The notes under the pieces: generated by a model
Seen by the model: the letters and a program-made list of their open reading frames with translations, nothing else
The model's database searches: none
Told to the model about the DNA's origin: nothing
Position numbers and translations under genes: made by a program
Assembly (NCBI RefSeq): GCF_014066305.1
Contig: NW_023501095.1
Coordinates: 1-50,000, forward strand
DNA: 50,000 nucleotides
Direction of reading: 5' to 3'
DNA from: Letharia columbiana
Lineage: Eukaryota; Ascomycota; Lecanoromycetes; Lecanorales; Parmeliaceae
Part shown: positions 1-10,406 of the stretch, piece after piece
Layout of the letters: every line of letters starts with the position of its first letter
Position numbering within the stretch: position 1 is the first letter of the stretch

Positions 1-1103
1 CCTCAAAGTCAGACTACTAGGTCGCATTGCTTTGGTGTATCTGAAGAGTGGTATGTTGAGAATGGCTCGGATATACACAGAGCGCGCTATGGATCCCCGT
101 CGCCCTTATGATCATCGACACAATAAACAGTACCACCTAAAGATCGCGTCCTGGCAAGACGTCGTTTACGCCGAAGTCCTTCACGTGGCTGCACATATCA
201 GCTACACGCATGGGGATGTGTGGGAGGCTGTGGGAGACCTTCGAGAAGCAGACAGTCTTGTGCCCCTCAACAAAGAACAGAAATGTATGTATGAAGCGTG
301 GCAAGAACGCGCGGATAGGCTTGTCACCAGGCGAGCCAATCAAGAGGAGGCAAGGATATTACAAGAACGGCAGCAGATTGAGAAGGCGGAAGGTATGAAA
401 AACCATGGAGAGATAGCCCTCGGTTCTTAGACAGAATAGACTGACACTCTCATTCACAGGAAAGATCCAAGTAGTCTGCAACTGGAAGAGCAAGGGCGAT
501 CGACTCCTCCGAAACGGCATTTCCCATTTGGCGACTTCGAAATACCGAGAAGCTCTCGACAAGCTTGCCGTACTGAATCAGAACTTGGAATTATCCTTCA
601 CGATCGGGTCAAAGACATTCGGAGACTACTACATTAGGGACGCCATCAATGCCCTTGTATTTAAGCTTCAGGCAAGTGTCGCAGCCGCTTACCTGATGTC
701 CCAGCAGTACAAGGAGGTTCACGAGTGGACAGATTCTGTTTTGGAATGCAGTCAGGAGGACCGTGACGTCATACACTGCCGCTGCTTGTACCGCAGCCAC
801 AAGTACTGCGATAACACGCACAATTGGATGGAGGACCAAAGGCTCGATTACCTCAAGGTCCACTATTGCAAGGCCATTGCGCTCAAGCGTCTGGGCGATA
901 GAGTGCAGGCGGTAGAGCACATGGAGAAAGCTCTTGGCTTCGATCCGGGAGACGGCACGGTATTTGCGCAGCTTGTGCTGTTGAAGCAGGAGTTAAAGCT
1001 AGAACAGGATGTTGCTCGAAAATCCAGGGCGAGAAAGCTGAACGCTCGGCAGATTCAGTTACGCAGGAAACAGATAAGTCGAAAAGAGAAGGGTCGAGCG
1101 TAA
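1..1103 (+). CDS. TPR-like protein, 5' end outside the window
   Basis: Two exons are visible: 1-392 and 460-1103, with a GT-AG intron at 393-459. The frame is open to the left edge, so the start codon lies upstream and the first 10 or so codons in view are internal. The visible part is about 344 residues. It is helical and looks like tetratricopeptide repeats: a segment ending in YTERAMDPRRPY, then an acidic helix pair with DLREAD, a Glu/Arg-rich coiled stretch (ERADRL to QQIEKAEG), then YREALDKLAVLNQNLEL and, near the end, YCKAIALKRLGDRVQAVEHM followed by ALGFDPGD, the pattern seen in the C-terminal TPR of immunophilins. The tail is basic (repeated Lys/Arg), possibly nuclear or RNA-binding. 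TPRs mediate protein-protein contacts; the partner is unknown. The fold is inferred from repeat periodicity only. Confidence 0.75.
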
Positions 1104-2676
1104 GGAACCAGAATGGATTCTTGCTTCGAGGAAGCAATAAGCTTTAAATTTCGCGCAACTTCGCGCAATCTCGAGAAAGTCATGCTTGTATTTTAGAGGA
1201 AAACATTAATAAAATCAAAAATGGTATGATCATTTACCTGCCAATGAATCCTCGATATACTGTAAAACATTCATCGCAACTTGCACGGATAGAGGGTCTT
1301 ATAGAACAGGTCCTTTTCACCATTTAACTCCACGCAACGCCCTTGTTTAACACTTCTCCGAGGCAGTGTCATTCCCTCCATTCTCATTTCAATCCAGATA
1401 TTATTAACACGCCTCCACTCATGCATCAAGTACAGCGGCCACGCAATCAGCGAAGAAACAAGGAATCTTTGGACGATGAGAGCAGGATGGCGGAGAGCCT
1501 GAGGTGAAGAGACGCAGAGGAGATGAAATGACGGATGCCGTGCAGTGGCCCTCCAATACGATTTGGTTGAATGCCTAGGCAGGCTAATCCAGGCTTTTAT
1601 CCTCTTCCCCAGGATTTCTTAGAGTTACAATGTAGTGGAGACTAGAGCGCTGGCAACTACGAGAGGCAAGACTACTGAGCAATACAAGTGGTCCAGGGCT
1701 GCTTGTTGAGGTCCATGGGGTGACGAGTGGAGCCGACGTATCAATCCAGCGAGCCTAGTGAAACACCACTGGCCTGTTGAGCGTCATGACGTTTGAAGGA
1801 GATGTTCCCTTTTTGTGGCGTTAATCAAAACGTCGTTAAGAGAATAAAGTAGAGGGTGGAATCGAGTAATGGGTGCAGTCGACCATGGGACGCTGATGAA
1901 TTTTGAATCAGAAGTGGCTGAGTAGGATAATGCTTTTAATGTGACTTTTGCTGTCGTCGATAGCGTTGTCGAGGCGGACAACAAGGCCGAGCAGAGAGCA
2001 GATGCGAGAGAAAGTCTACCGATTACAGCATCAGAACGGACAAGAGTTTACGCCAAAGCCGCTAGGTCTTTCTTCACATGGCGTCTAGGGAGTTGGCAGG
2101 CTGTCTCAGCCTGATAGCCTAATAAAACGACGGAAATGTTTCCGAAACGGAGATGAATATATAAATCTGATACAACGTGGAGGGGCCACTATGGTGTTTA
2201 TTAGATGGATGGAGACTTCAAATGCCGTAGCGGTAGTCTTGGCGTGTTTCCATGTTTTCCGACCGCAACATTCTTCTAGAGCCAGCGGTCTACATACATT
2301 CATGTCGACCATAGTCCGCCCGGTCTGAATGCCTTGTACTCTATTTTACGTCCCATGCAAAATGATAGCTGAGGTACCTTGCTCGATCGAAGATGAAACA
2401 ATCAATGTTTTGGCGGTGGAAATCCTTGCACCTGATCTGAGGCCCAGGGTATTTCCTACTCCACAATGATGTTTTCATTTAATATCAACAGATGCAAGCG
2501 GCTATTGAGGCACTCAGCTTCACCATGGAAATTCTAACCGTAGCTCTGTCTCGACCTTTCATTTCTGCCAAACTTTTTCCTGTGGGAGTTATAGATGTAA
2601 GTCGTGTGTACGGTTCATTCGTCCATGTGTTTCCTCGTCTGATGCTCTCTGCATGCTCTTCTTTCCTCTAGCCATC
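1104..2676. other. intergenic, no gene seen
   Basis: About 1.6 kb without a convincing gene. Short open frames on both strands lack recognisable motifs. The last 100 bases before 2677 are pyrimidine-rich, as is common in fungal core promoters. Confidence 0.5.
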
Positions 2677-3132
2677 ATGGTTCTTCGTCCTTCTGTATTA
2701 TCATTTGCTATTATAGCATTTGGTCTTGCACCTGCCAGTGTGTCCTCTAGCTCCGACCAGCGTATCAGGCAATATAAAACCAAAAGTGCTACTCTGTCAA
2801 CACCTTCAACAGTCTTCAATCCAACTAACATCACTTCCATTGCGAATACTTGGACTACGGTGTCTAGATCAACTGCATCTCAGTCAAGTACAGCCTCAGC
2901 CACTGTAACTACCACGAACTACATCAAACGTCTTGAGCCCACCATCAGTTCAACTCTGTTAGGGGATCTCATTGATGAAGTAAAGGCACAGCCGCCGAAA
3001 ATGTACAGTTTTCCTCTGGGTTCTAGGCCCAATGACACTGTCATTTGTGCAATACTGAACGGGTCGTCCTTTCCCCAATTCAATGCTGACCCGCTATTAA
3101 GCCCATGCACAATCTTGCGGCCTTTCGCCTAA
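2677..3132 (+). CDS. small putative secreted Ser/Thr-rich protein
   Basis: Single-exon open frame of 151 residues. I chose the ATG at 2677 because it sits in a good context (ccatcATGg) and starts directly with a signal-peptide-like segment: a short basic n-region, a hydrophobic core (SFAIIAFGLAPA) and a small-residue cleavage zone near residues 18-22. An in-frame ATG at 2653 would add eight hydrophobic residues. The mature part has a Ser/Thr-rich linker (about residues 38-80), typical of O-mannosylated proteins, and several potential N-glycosylation sites (NIT, NDT, NGS). Two cysteines lie near the C-terminus. I recognise no domain. It could be a small secreted protein, or the 5' exon of a longer gene, since weakly coding-looking sequence follows at 3133-3740. 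Confidence 0.4.
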   Translation: MVLRPSVLSFAIIAFGLAPASVSSSSDQRIRQYKTKSATLSTPSTVFNPTNITSIANTWTTVSRSTASQSSTASATVTTTNYIKRLEPTISSTLLGDLIDEVKAQPPKMYSFPLGSRPNDTVICAILNGSSFPQFNADPLLSPCTILRPFA

Positions 3133-3759
3133 ATGAACTCTGTCGCAGCAAACTTAATAACATATATTCCTTCGCAGATCTCCTCATCTCATCACCGCGT
3201 ACGAGATGACCACGGCCGCGCAGGTAAAAGAGACGATAGTGGGCCTCACGCATGCTCGGAACGGCGGCCCCGACGCCATCTAAATCGGCAACGCGGGCGA
3301 TTACTGCCGGACGGGGCGGAAGCGTCGAGCGGTGACGAGGTGGGACAGGCGGACGGACGATGCGTGTGAGGCTGAACCGCTCAGTGCGACGATCAGCGCG
3401 ACAATAGCAGCAACGGCAAATTCGCCTGCCAGCAGCGTGACGCGGTCTGCAAGTGCGTGGAGCTCTTCGCCTTCTTCTTCTCCTCGTCCTCCGCCTTCAT
3501 CTACCACCACCTCAGCTCCGCCCCCCGACCCACCGGCGAAAACGGGTCCGATTTCCAAACCTGGACCAGATTTGGTGGACTTCTCGAGCATCTCTCCTCT
3601 CAAATACCCGAACAGCCTTCCCAAACCACGTTTAGCCCCCTTCACGTCTCCATCGACAACAACATCCGGTCCCGGCTTATGTCTTTCGGATGCTTCACGA
3701 AATCCCAGAACCCCGGGACGCCACATAGCCTCTAGACCGTGTCCATTAGGACTGACATG
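3133..3759. other. GC-rich stretch with overlapping open frames
   Basis: All frames on both strands have open stretches of 60-160 codons. Some plus-strand segments read like protein (for example LTHARNGGPDAI near 3240, and a Cys-containing segment ending in TWTRFGGLLEHLSSQIPE near 3600), but they lie in different frames and are broken by TAA and TGA. A decayed gene is possible. The minus-strand frame looks like a low-complexity shadow (Gly/Glu-rich). Confidence 0.25.
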
Positions 3760-4435
3760 ACGCGACAAACTTCGTGATCCCTCGATTGGCACCAAATCTT
3801 TGACCCAATGTAGCCGCCGAAAGGTCCACAGGAGGATCGGCGGGCTTACACGAGTTCATACTGACGTTGATGCTGAGATTCTTCGGCTGGAGATGGCTCG
3901 CGATGTACGCACAAGTTCTCCCTAATCCTGCGCGTTATCCCTTACGTGCCAGTGATGGTCGATGGTAGTCCTGCTGACCATGACTGATGGAAGGAAAAAG
4001 ATTTCCATGTGGATGTCGAGGACATTCTTTCGAGCTAAGGGTGACATCTTGCGCAAGAGGGGAACAATGCCGAAGACGTTGATGCCGAAATCAAAATAAC
4101 TGCGACTGGTAGAGTATTGGAATAATCTCGGCGTATATCAATTTACTCACGAGGAGTGAGCCGGTAGTTATGTCGTTACCGTAGATATTGGGCATTTCAT
4201 TTTCGAATGTTGACACCGGATTCTTCCAGTGTGGTGAGGCTCGATCTCCACAGAAAGTTTCAATGTCACGGTTCGGATAATCCTCCTTGAAGGCCAAGAT
4301 ATCGAAAGACTTGACGCCGACCGTGCGGTTTGTACCTTTCAGCACCTCTCCATAGATCTGCTGGCGAAGTTCGAGAGGCAGTCGTAGTAATGGGAATGGT
4401 TTAGGGTCTCTCTGAAGACGTTGATTCGCAGCCAA
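3760..4435 (-). pseudogene. F-box-like DUF7730 protein, frameshifted
   Basis: Reading from 4435 on the minus strand, the frame opens with a Pro/Arg-rich leader and FPLLRLPLELRQQIYGEVL, the F-box-like helix of fungal DUF7730/2EXR proteins, and runs to LLVSKLIYAEIIPILYQSQ. It then hits a TGA at about 4091. The next family motif, FDFGINVFGIVPLL, is present immediately afterwards but in the next frame, so one extra base lies in the TTATTTT tract near 4095. A TAG follows at 3922, and another family-like block (LQPKNLSINVSMNSC) appears further on in a different frame, near 3860, ending around 3762. I therefore read it as a decayed copy. F-box-like proteins of this class are numerous in Pezizomycotina and presumed to recruit substrates to SCF ubiquitin ligases; the function of this subfamily is unknown. 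Confidence 0.6.
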
Positions 4436-5135
4436 GATAATCAGAGCACGATGCGAAATTGAAGGAGCTCTCCCCTATCGGCAGTAGCAGTCTCTTGATG
4501 CAAGTGTAGCACGTATGTTGTGATTGGAAGAAACGATGGCAGTAGGCCGTTGGTACGACAATAATCCAGCTGGCCCCTTTGATACTAACGCTAAGCTCGC
4601 CTAGACCTCGAGATTTCTATCACCTCTCCTATCATGAAATGCTGGGAATCAATCGGTCCAGTGCTGAACTTTCCCGTGGTCCCTAACATCTCCTTCACCC
4701 GACAGGTTTCGAAATTCACCCCATCTTTGCTACGAAATTGGCAAGCCTATCTACCCCATACAGATGGTAAGCTAGATATTTAGGAGGCAGCAAAGTTGTA
4801 AGAACTATGATCCTAGCTTCATGATGGGAGCACTGCTTCCCTGATAGGCCAGTCTCAACCCCGAGCGACCTCGTGAGAGAGTACAATTATATCCGTTGCT
4901 TGTTGAGATTCGAGCCCGCGCCAAGCCGCGGGTAAACGGCAGATCAGGATGCCAAGCCGCTAGAGGGAGACCCGGATCACGTCATGCCAAGACCTCGATC
5001 TACCTCATCGAGATTCGCTCTCTCAAAAAATGGGAAAATTAATCTTTACCTGCCTATCTACATTCTTCCCTATATATTCTGCATCGGCGGCCTGCTTTAC
5101 AAAACTTTCGTTGATATCACTGCAATGTCGCCACG
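4436..5135. other. intergenic, promoter side of the BOR1-like gene
   Basis: No gene seen between the divergent DUF7730 relic and the transporter gene. A short open frame from 4984 overlaps the transporter start in another frame and looks like 5' leader sequence. Confidence 0.4.
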
Positions 5136-7200
5136 ATGGCCACTGAAACACCAGACCCCTACTCCTTCGACAACTCGATTGGGTGGCGGCAATATCGAAT
5201 GCTGCGGCCAGGTTGGGGTATGTATCACGATGTCAAGCGGCGGTTACCATATTACCGGAGTGATATCACCGACGCGATGAACTATAGGACCTTCGCTGGT
5301 ACAGTTCGAATATATTTTGTAAAGTTTGTGGTCCACCCTCCTCCGGACAAGGCAAGATCGAGCCTAATGTTGGTTTGATACACAGCATTTTGCCAGCATT
5401 AGCATTCATCCTAGACATGAACCGTCGCACCGGCGGCTTCTACGGCGTTAATGAAGCGCTCTTCTCCTCTGCATTAGCATGCATCGTCTTCAGCACCATA
5501 GGCGCTCAGCCCCTGACCATCGTCGGCATCACTGGATTGATATCCTTATTCAATTATACCATCTTCGATATAATAAAACGGTACGACGTGGCTTTGTACC
5601 CACAGTTCATGACCTGGGTCGCCATCTGGGCGGCAATCTTCCATTGGCTTTTTGCGATCTGGAATTTCTGCGATTACATGCGCTATGTGACCGATTTCTC
5701 AAGCCAGTCATTCGGGGCGTATGTTGGGATTATTTATTGCAGTGTGTCTTGAAATGTGTCAGCTCCCTCGCGTGAGGCTGATCAAAACTGTAGTCAAGGG
5801 CGTGGAACTACTCATCGCCGAGTTCGAGAGTGATGGCCCCACGGACGGCTTCATGAGCGTAACCATCGCATTAATGTTCTTCTTCACCGTCTACGCCCTT
5901 GAGATGGTCGGCAACGGCACATGGTTCCGGCCGTGGGTTCGTGGTTTTCTAGGGGACTACGCCTATCCCGTGAGCCCACTTCAAAGTATGCATGATTTTG
6001 GCTAGCTTACCCATACCTGACAGATCGCCACGATTTTCTGGACAGGATTCGCTCACTTTCCCGGTCAGCTGAGAGCCACCAACGTCAGCAAGTTGCCACA
6101 TACTCGAGCCTTCTATCCGACCGTCGATCGAGGCTGGCTTATCGATTTTTGGAACCTGGAGGTCAAGTGGATCTTTGCTGCTCTACCAATTGGATTCCTG
6201 CTCATGCTTCTTTTCTATTACGATCATGTACGCAGTAATCCGATCGCATTGGGTGCAAACATGGTCGCTGACTAGAATCGACAGAACCAAAGTAGTGTCG
6301 CAGCGCAAGCGAAGCAATTCCCACTCAGGAAACCAGGTGGCTTCCATTGGGACTTCTTCCTACTCGGATGTACAAGCTTCATTGCTGGCATAATCGACAT
6401 TCCTTTACCAAACGGGCTTGTACCGCAGGCTCCCGTGCACACCGACTGCATGACGAATTACAAGAGCGTACTCAAAGTCATCAAGACGGAAGACGGCGGG
6501 GAGATCCACCAGCAAGAAATCATTGCCGAAAGCGTGGTCGAGCAGCGCGTGTCGCATTTCCTCATGGGTCTCGCCATCATTGGGACAATGACAGGACCGA
6601 TCTTGATCGTCTTAAATCTGATACCACGAGCACTCTTTGCTGGGGTTTTCTTCGTCGTTGGCTGGGGTGGCCTTGAAGGGAACGGTATCATGGCCAAAAT
6701 AATCTACCTCATCGGCGAGCCACGCTTCGTCCAGCCCGATGAACCTCTGTTGCAGATACCCAAGAAAAGGATCCTATTCTATCTATTCTGGCAAATCTTC
6801 GGCATCACGGCCACTGTAGGCGTCTCTCAGACTATCGCAGGGATAGGTACCTCTCCCGACCAACTTAAAAACTCTGACCCATCGAACACTAACTCGTCCG
6901 CTAGGATTCCCCGTCCTCATCATCGCCCTCATCCCCCTCCGTTGGAAAATCATGCCCAAGATGTTCACTGCCAAAGAGCTCCGCATCATGGACGCACCAA
7001 CTGCCGACAACGAAGTAGTACTAGCCAGTATGGGCGGGAAGCCGCAGATGCCCACAGGCGAGGAGGACGAAGATGCTGAGACGGAGAGTCCTGGAACGAA
7101 AAACAGCGCTGACGCCCAGGAAGAAAAGTGGTCGGCTGCGGAGAGGGGTGTCCCTCGCGAAGGTCTAAGAGAGCGTGGCGGAGGCTGGAGTGAGGCTTGA
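5136..7200 (+). CDS. BOR1: BOR1-type anion (borate/bicarbonate) transporter
   Basis: Six exons: 5136-5323, 5386-5741, 5794-5969, 6024-6227, 6285-6846 and 6905-7200, giving 593 residues (1782 nt, an exact codon multiple). Introns are 51-62 bp. Splicing restores SLC4-family signatures: YRSDITDAMNYRTFAGTVR at the N-terminus, NILPALAFILDMNRRTGGFYG in TM1, YVGIIYCIKGVELLIAEFES, VKWIFAALPIGFLLMLLFYYD, then a loop with PLPNGLVPQAPVHTD and SVVEQRVSHFLMGL, ending in GFPVLIIALIPLRW. About 10-12 membrane segments are evident. The C-terminal tail (about 80 residues) is acidic and cytosolic. In yeast Bor1p exports borate across the plasma membrane, and homologues are SLC4 anion exchangers. The start at 5136 has a good context (acgATGg). 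The family call is firm; the substrate is inferred from the yeast member. Confidence 0.92.
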
Positions 7201-8417
7201 GAATGACCCCTCATCTAGCACCAAAGTTTTCTTCCTGTGCCTTATTCAATCTTCCCGTCTGATAATAATGGCATCTTGTCTCCCTTATGGCCCTACAGTT
7301 GGTCGCCCAACTCAACACTACCGGCATCTTTAGCAGTGAATTGGCTTTCGATGTATTGCATACAGGGAAACGAGGGCGCGGCAATAGCGAGAAGAACATT
7401 CAAAGAAGCATGACTTCTATTGCATGATCTAGGGTAACCAAAAATCCCTTCGTCTATCCTAACCCGCGTGACAAGACCTTGAAAACCACGCCCAGCAAAG
7501 CCCCTTTGATAAGGCTGTCATCAAAACTACGAGTACCATGAAACAGAATATTATACGCCGGGTGAAAACTTGGGTACTGGAGGAAAGGGCACACGACTAC
7601 TGTCATGCCAATAAAACAGCCTTCGCTTCCATTCCCTGACCCATTGATAACCATAGTACTCACCCATCGTTACTCTTGTCACCTTTTATGTCCGGACGAA
7701 CCTGAATCTCAAGACCAGCTTTCCACACCTTTGGCACAGCAACAACAAATCCAAGTGCTCGATACCTGCGTCGTCAACGATAGAAGTGATAACGTGAGTG
7801 TAGGTAACTGCAACGAGCAATTTAATCTCCACTCACTCAAATAGTCATCTCGGACCATCAATTGCAGCAGCAACAAAATCCTATCTATCCTATCCTCGAA
7901 ACATGCACCACGAGGTCAAACCGTTACCGAAACGACCCCAAGACCAACGATGGCCCGAAGAAGTACATGAAACAGGATTTTAGCGAACAACATACATTTA
8001 ACAGCAAAATTCTCTCCGCCACACATCCCTCCCCCTTCCAAACGCCCAGCACCATCACCTCATCGCCCCGAAAGCCGCCGGGTCGGGAAACGCGACCGCA
8101 TTGAACCGCACGCCGTGTCCGGCACAACGAGCCCTGTAGGATGCAGTATAGGAGGATGTACGAGAGGCTCCGATCTGATCCAGAAGGAAGTGGGCTTAAC
8201 ATTCTACCGGCAAGTATCCAGCACATGTTTTGAAGCAATAGTACCGGAACATGTGTACACTGACGTGGTAGACTTCGTACCTAAAGACTACCTTACCACC
8301 AGGAGACTTCCGGGTTCTAGATTGAGTTTAAGGCTCAGGAGTCTCTATGAAGCCATACCCCTAGCCCTTTAGTAGGTGTATAAGGGGAGTGGGGATGGAG
8401 ACCTCACCACTGCAAAA
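7201..8417. other. intergenic, no gene seen
   Basis: About 1.2 kb. It contains CAA-rich stretches (7740-7750 and 7865-7880) and short open frames without motifs. Confidence 0.4.
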
Positions 8418-9640
8418 ATGTCTCATTTTCTCTCCACCGCAGCTGTATCATTACTGCTATTCTCGATCTCCAAACTTATAATCCTCCCAGCCTTCCTCTC
8501 TCCCTCTCTTGAAAACACCCAATGCCGACTCCACCTCCGCATCCAGCACGGCATGGATAGCCCGGGCACCCTGCATGGAGCGAGAACCACGCTCTATCCT
8601 CTCAGCCCATCAAATGCATGGATTAACCGTCCGTCTAAAGGCCTCAATGAGCTCAGCGTCGCTTCCCTCGATGGCCTCCGGCAAATCTATCTGGATGGCT
8701 ATGAAACGGATCCTTGGTACATCGATTTCTTGACGAAGTATGGCATGCCGAACATGGTCTCCATGGTGCAACACAAACCACACGCTGACTGAAAGCGCAC
8801 GATGTCGCTGGTGTACTCCGAACCTTTCTTGTATCGGTCTTTGGATTTTCAGATTTCGTCCAGTGTACTGCTTTATGAGCGACTGCTCTTAGTCCTCGCT
8901 TCGGCTGCCTACGGCACAAAGCCTTTGGAAGTATACAGCCTCCCGATGGCATGCGGCACAGACTTCATCCGCAACATGGCCGCTCGCGACAAATTCTTCG
9001 GCCTTGCCACACCAAATTCTATCAGCGTCCCAGTCACAAGAACGCTACTCGGGAGCTCGAGGCTATGACTTTGGCTAGGTGTTGGGATGCTGAAAGGTTC
9101 TCACACGGGCTACCAAGAACGACCGGTCCATCGCCCAACACAGTCAAGCCTGAAGCGCGGGAGACGGACCCCGTAGGGTATTGTATCTTATCGAGCGAGC
9201 TCACCAAAATTGGTGTTGGTTCTGACGGGGCGACAGCGCAGAAGGAAATATCCAGCATTGTTTCGGAGCTTTGTGACCAGGTGTCAGCTAGCCAACAGGA
9301 CATAGGCATAACCCCCACGTACATCTCCTGGCATCTTCCCCAACCCCCCTAGCTCCAAATCCAAACCACACTCCATAACGAGGTCTGTACACTTCCTCAG
9401 CGCCTCGATTCTCCCCCTTCGAATAGGACAGCAGTCGACGACGCCTAAGGCAGCAAACTCCTCAGTCTCCCGGCCCCCCAGGCCGTCGATTCCTTACATT
9501 GACTCCACGCCTTCATCTACGCGAGCCTGCGGGAGTCTCCACCCCGTCACGCAAGGGTCGCAACCTCACTTCACTCCGAGCCGTGGCGCCATGATCGACG
9601 GTCGCGCAGATGTCCCAGCCGGTGTGCGTGCATCAAAATA
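8418..9640 (+). pseudogene. cytochrome P450 pseudogene
   Basis: It begins with a membrane-anchor-like segment (MSHFLSTAAVSLLLFSISK) at 8418. Family-like blocks then follow in order but in changing frames: a segment with WIARAPCMEREPRSI and AHQMHG (second frame, about 8550-8625), then NELSVASLDGLRQIYLDGYE, KYGMPNMVSMVQHKPHAD, an in-frame TGA at 8790-8792, and KRTMSLVYSEPFLYRS, where P450s have the C-helix HxxRRK-type motif (the stop replaces the Arg). A third frame carries ELEAMTLARC and the helix-I-like GITPTYISWHLPQPP, followed by a TAG and LQIQTTLHNEV. The last match is GAMIDGRADVPAGVR near 9590-9630. No heme-binding FxxGxRxCxG block was found downstream. At least three frame changes and two stops make this a decayed gene. 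Confidence 0.75.
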
Positions 9641-10406
9641 CCCTTTGGAAGATTGCTGTTTCCGGTACGCCATCGCCTTTTCAACTTCCCCTACCGTCTT
9701 CATTAAGAGTAAATGGAGATTGCTGTGAGCCACATTCACTAACAGCTGAAGTTGGAAGAATGAGCCCTGGACCTCGTTGCACACTGTCTCCGGCTCTCTC
9801 TTCCCAACGCTTTTGCGCTCCACGCTCAGGAAGTCATCGTAGCTCTGACCTGCGGGCTTCGCTGCCTTTCTTCTTTTACGAGTTCGAACCAGCGAGACGC
9901 CATGGCTGATTATGATGTCCACTTCAACGAGAAGGCTTTATTGCGTGTCAGTAGTTGAGCTGGGACTTCCATCGTGCAAGGAGGGCCAGCATATATGACA
10001 AGATATTGGTTGCCCCCAGGGATAACGAGGAGATTCGCGCGGCAAGTTTGACGCAGTCTCGAGCTCAGTCTTGCTCCTGCTTTCAGGATAGACTGCTCAA
10101 TTGAGAAACCGATGCTCAGTCGATGCTTCGAACTTTTTTGTCTCTCTGTCTGAACCAACTCTTTCTCCCCCCATCTTGGCGATTTGCATGCCTGGTCGCT
10201 GCTCTCGGTACCTCTTCGGGTGCTTCATCATCGACTCAAAACGCTCCGAGACAGCTCTGTAGGAGCGCTCATACTCGCCCTTGAAAAGTTTGCAAGTTTC
10301 CACGATGATACATGCTCAGCCCTTCCAAGGCATCGGCGCTCCTATTGACTATAGAATCTGGCTCTGGCTTCTGGGCTCACTGTGTGGGAGGTCTTGAGTT
10401 AGAAGC
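9641..10406. other. no confident gene
   Basis: Minus-strand open frames of 68-118 codons occur here (for example KLFKGEYERSYRAVSERFE near 10280 and a Val/Leu-rich segment near 9700), but I could not join them into a gene or recognise a family. The missing 3' end of the P450 relic would be expected here and was not found. Confidence 0.3.

Noticed and set aside
3301..3795. 164-codon minus-strand frame rich in Gly and Glu
   Set aside because: Low-complexity shadow of GC-rich sequence, overlapped by equally long plus-strand frames, with no motif.
4984..5280. 98-codon frame upstream of and overlapping the BOR1-like start
   Set aside because: Different frame from the transporter, no motif beyond a hydrophobic stretch, and it overlaps the first coding exon.
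6783..7214. 143-codon minus-strand frame
   Set aside because: Antisense shadow of the last exons of the BOR1-like gene.
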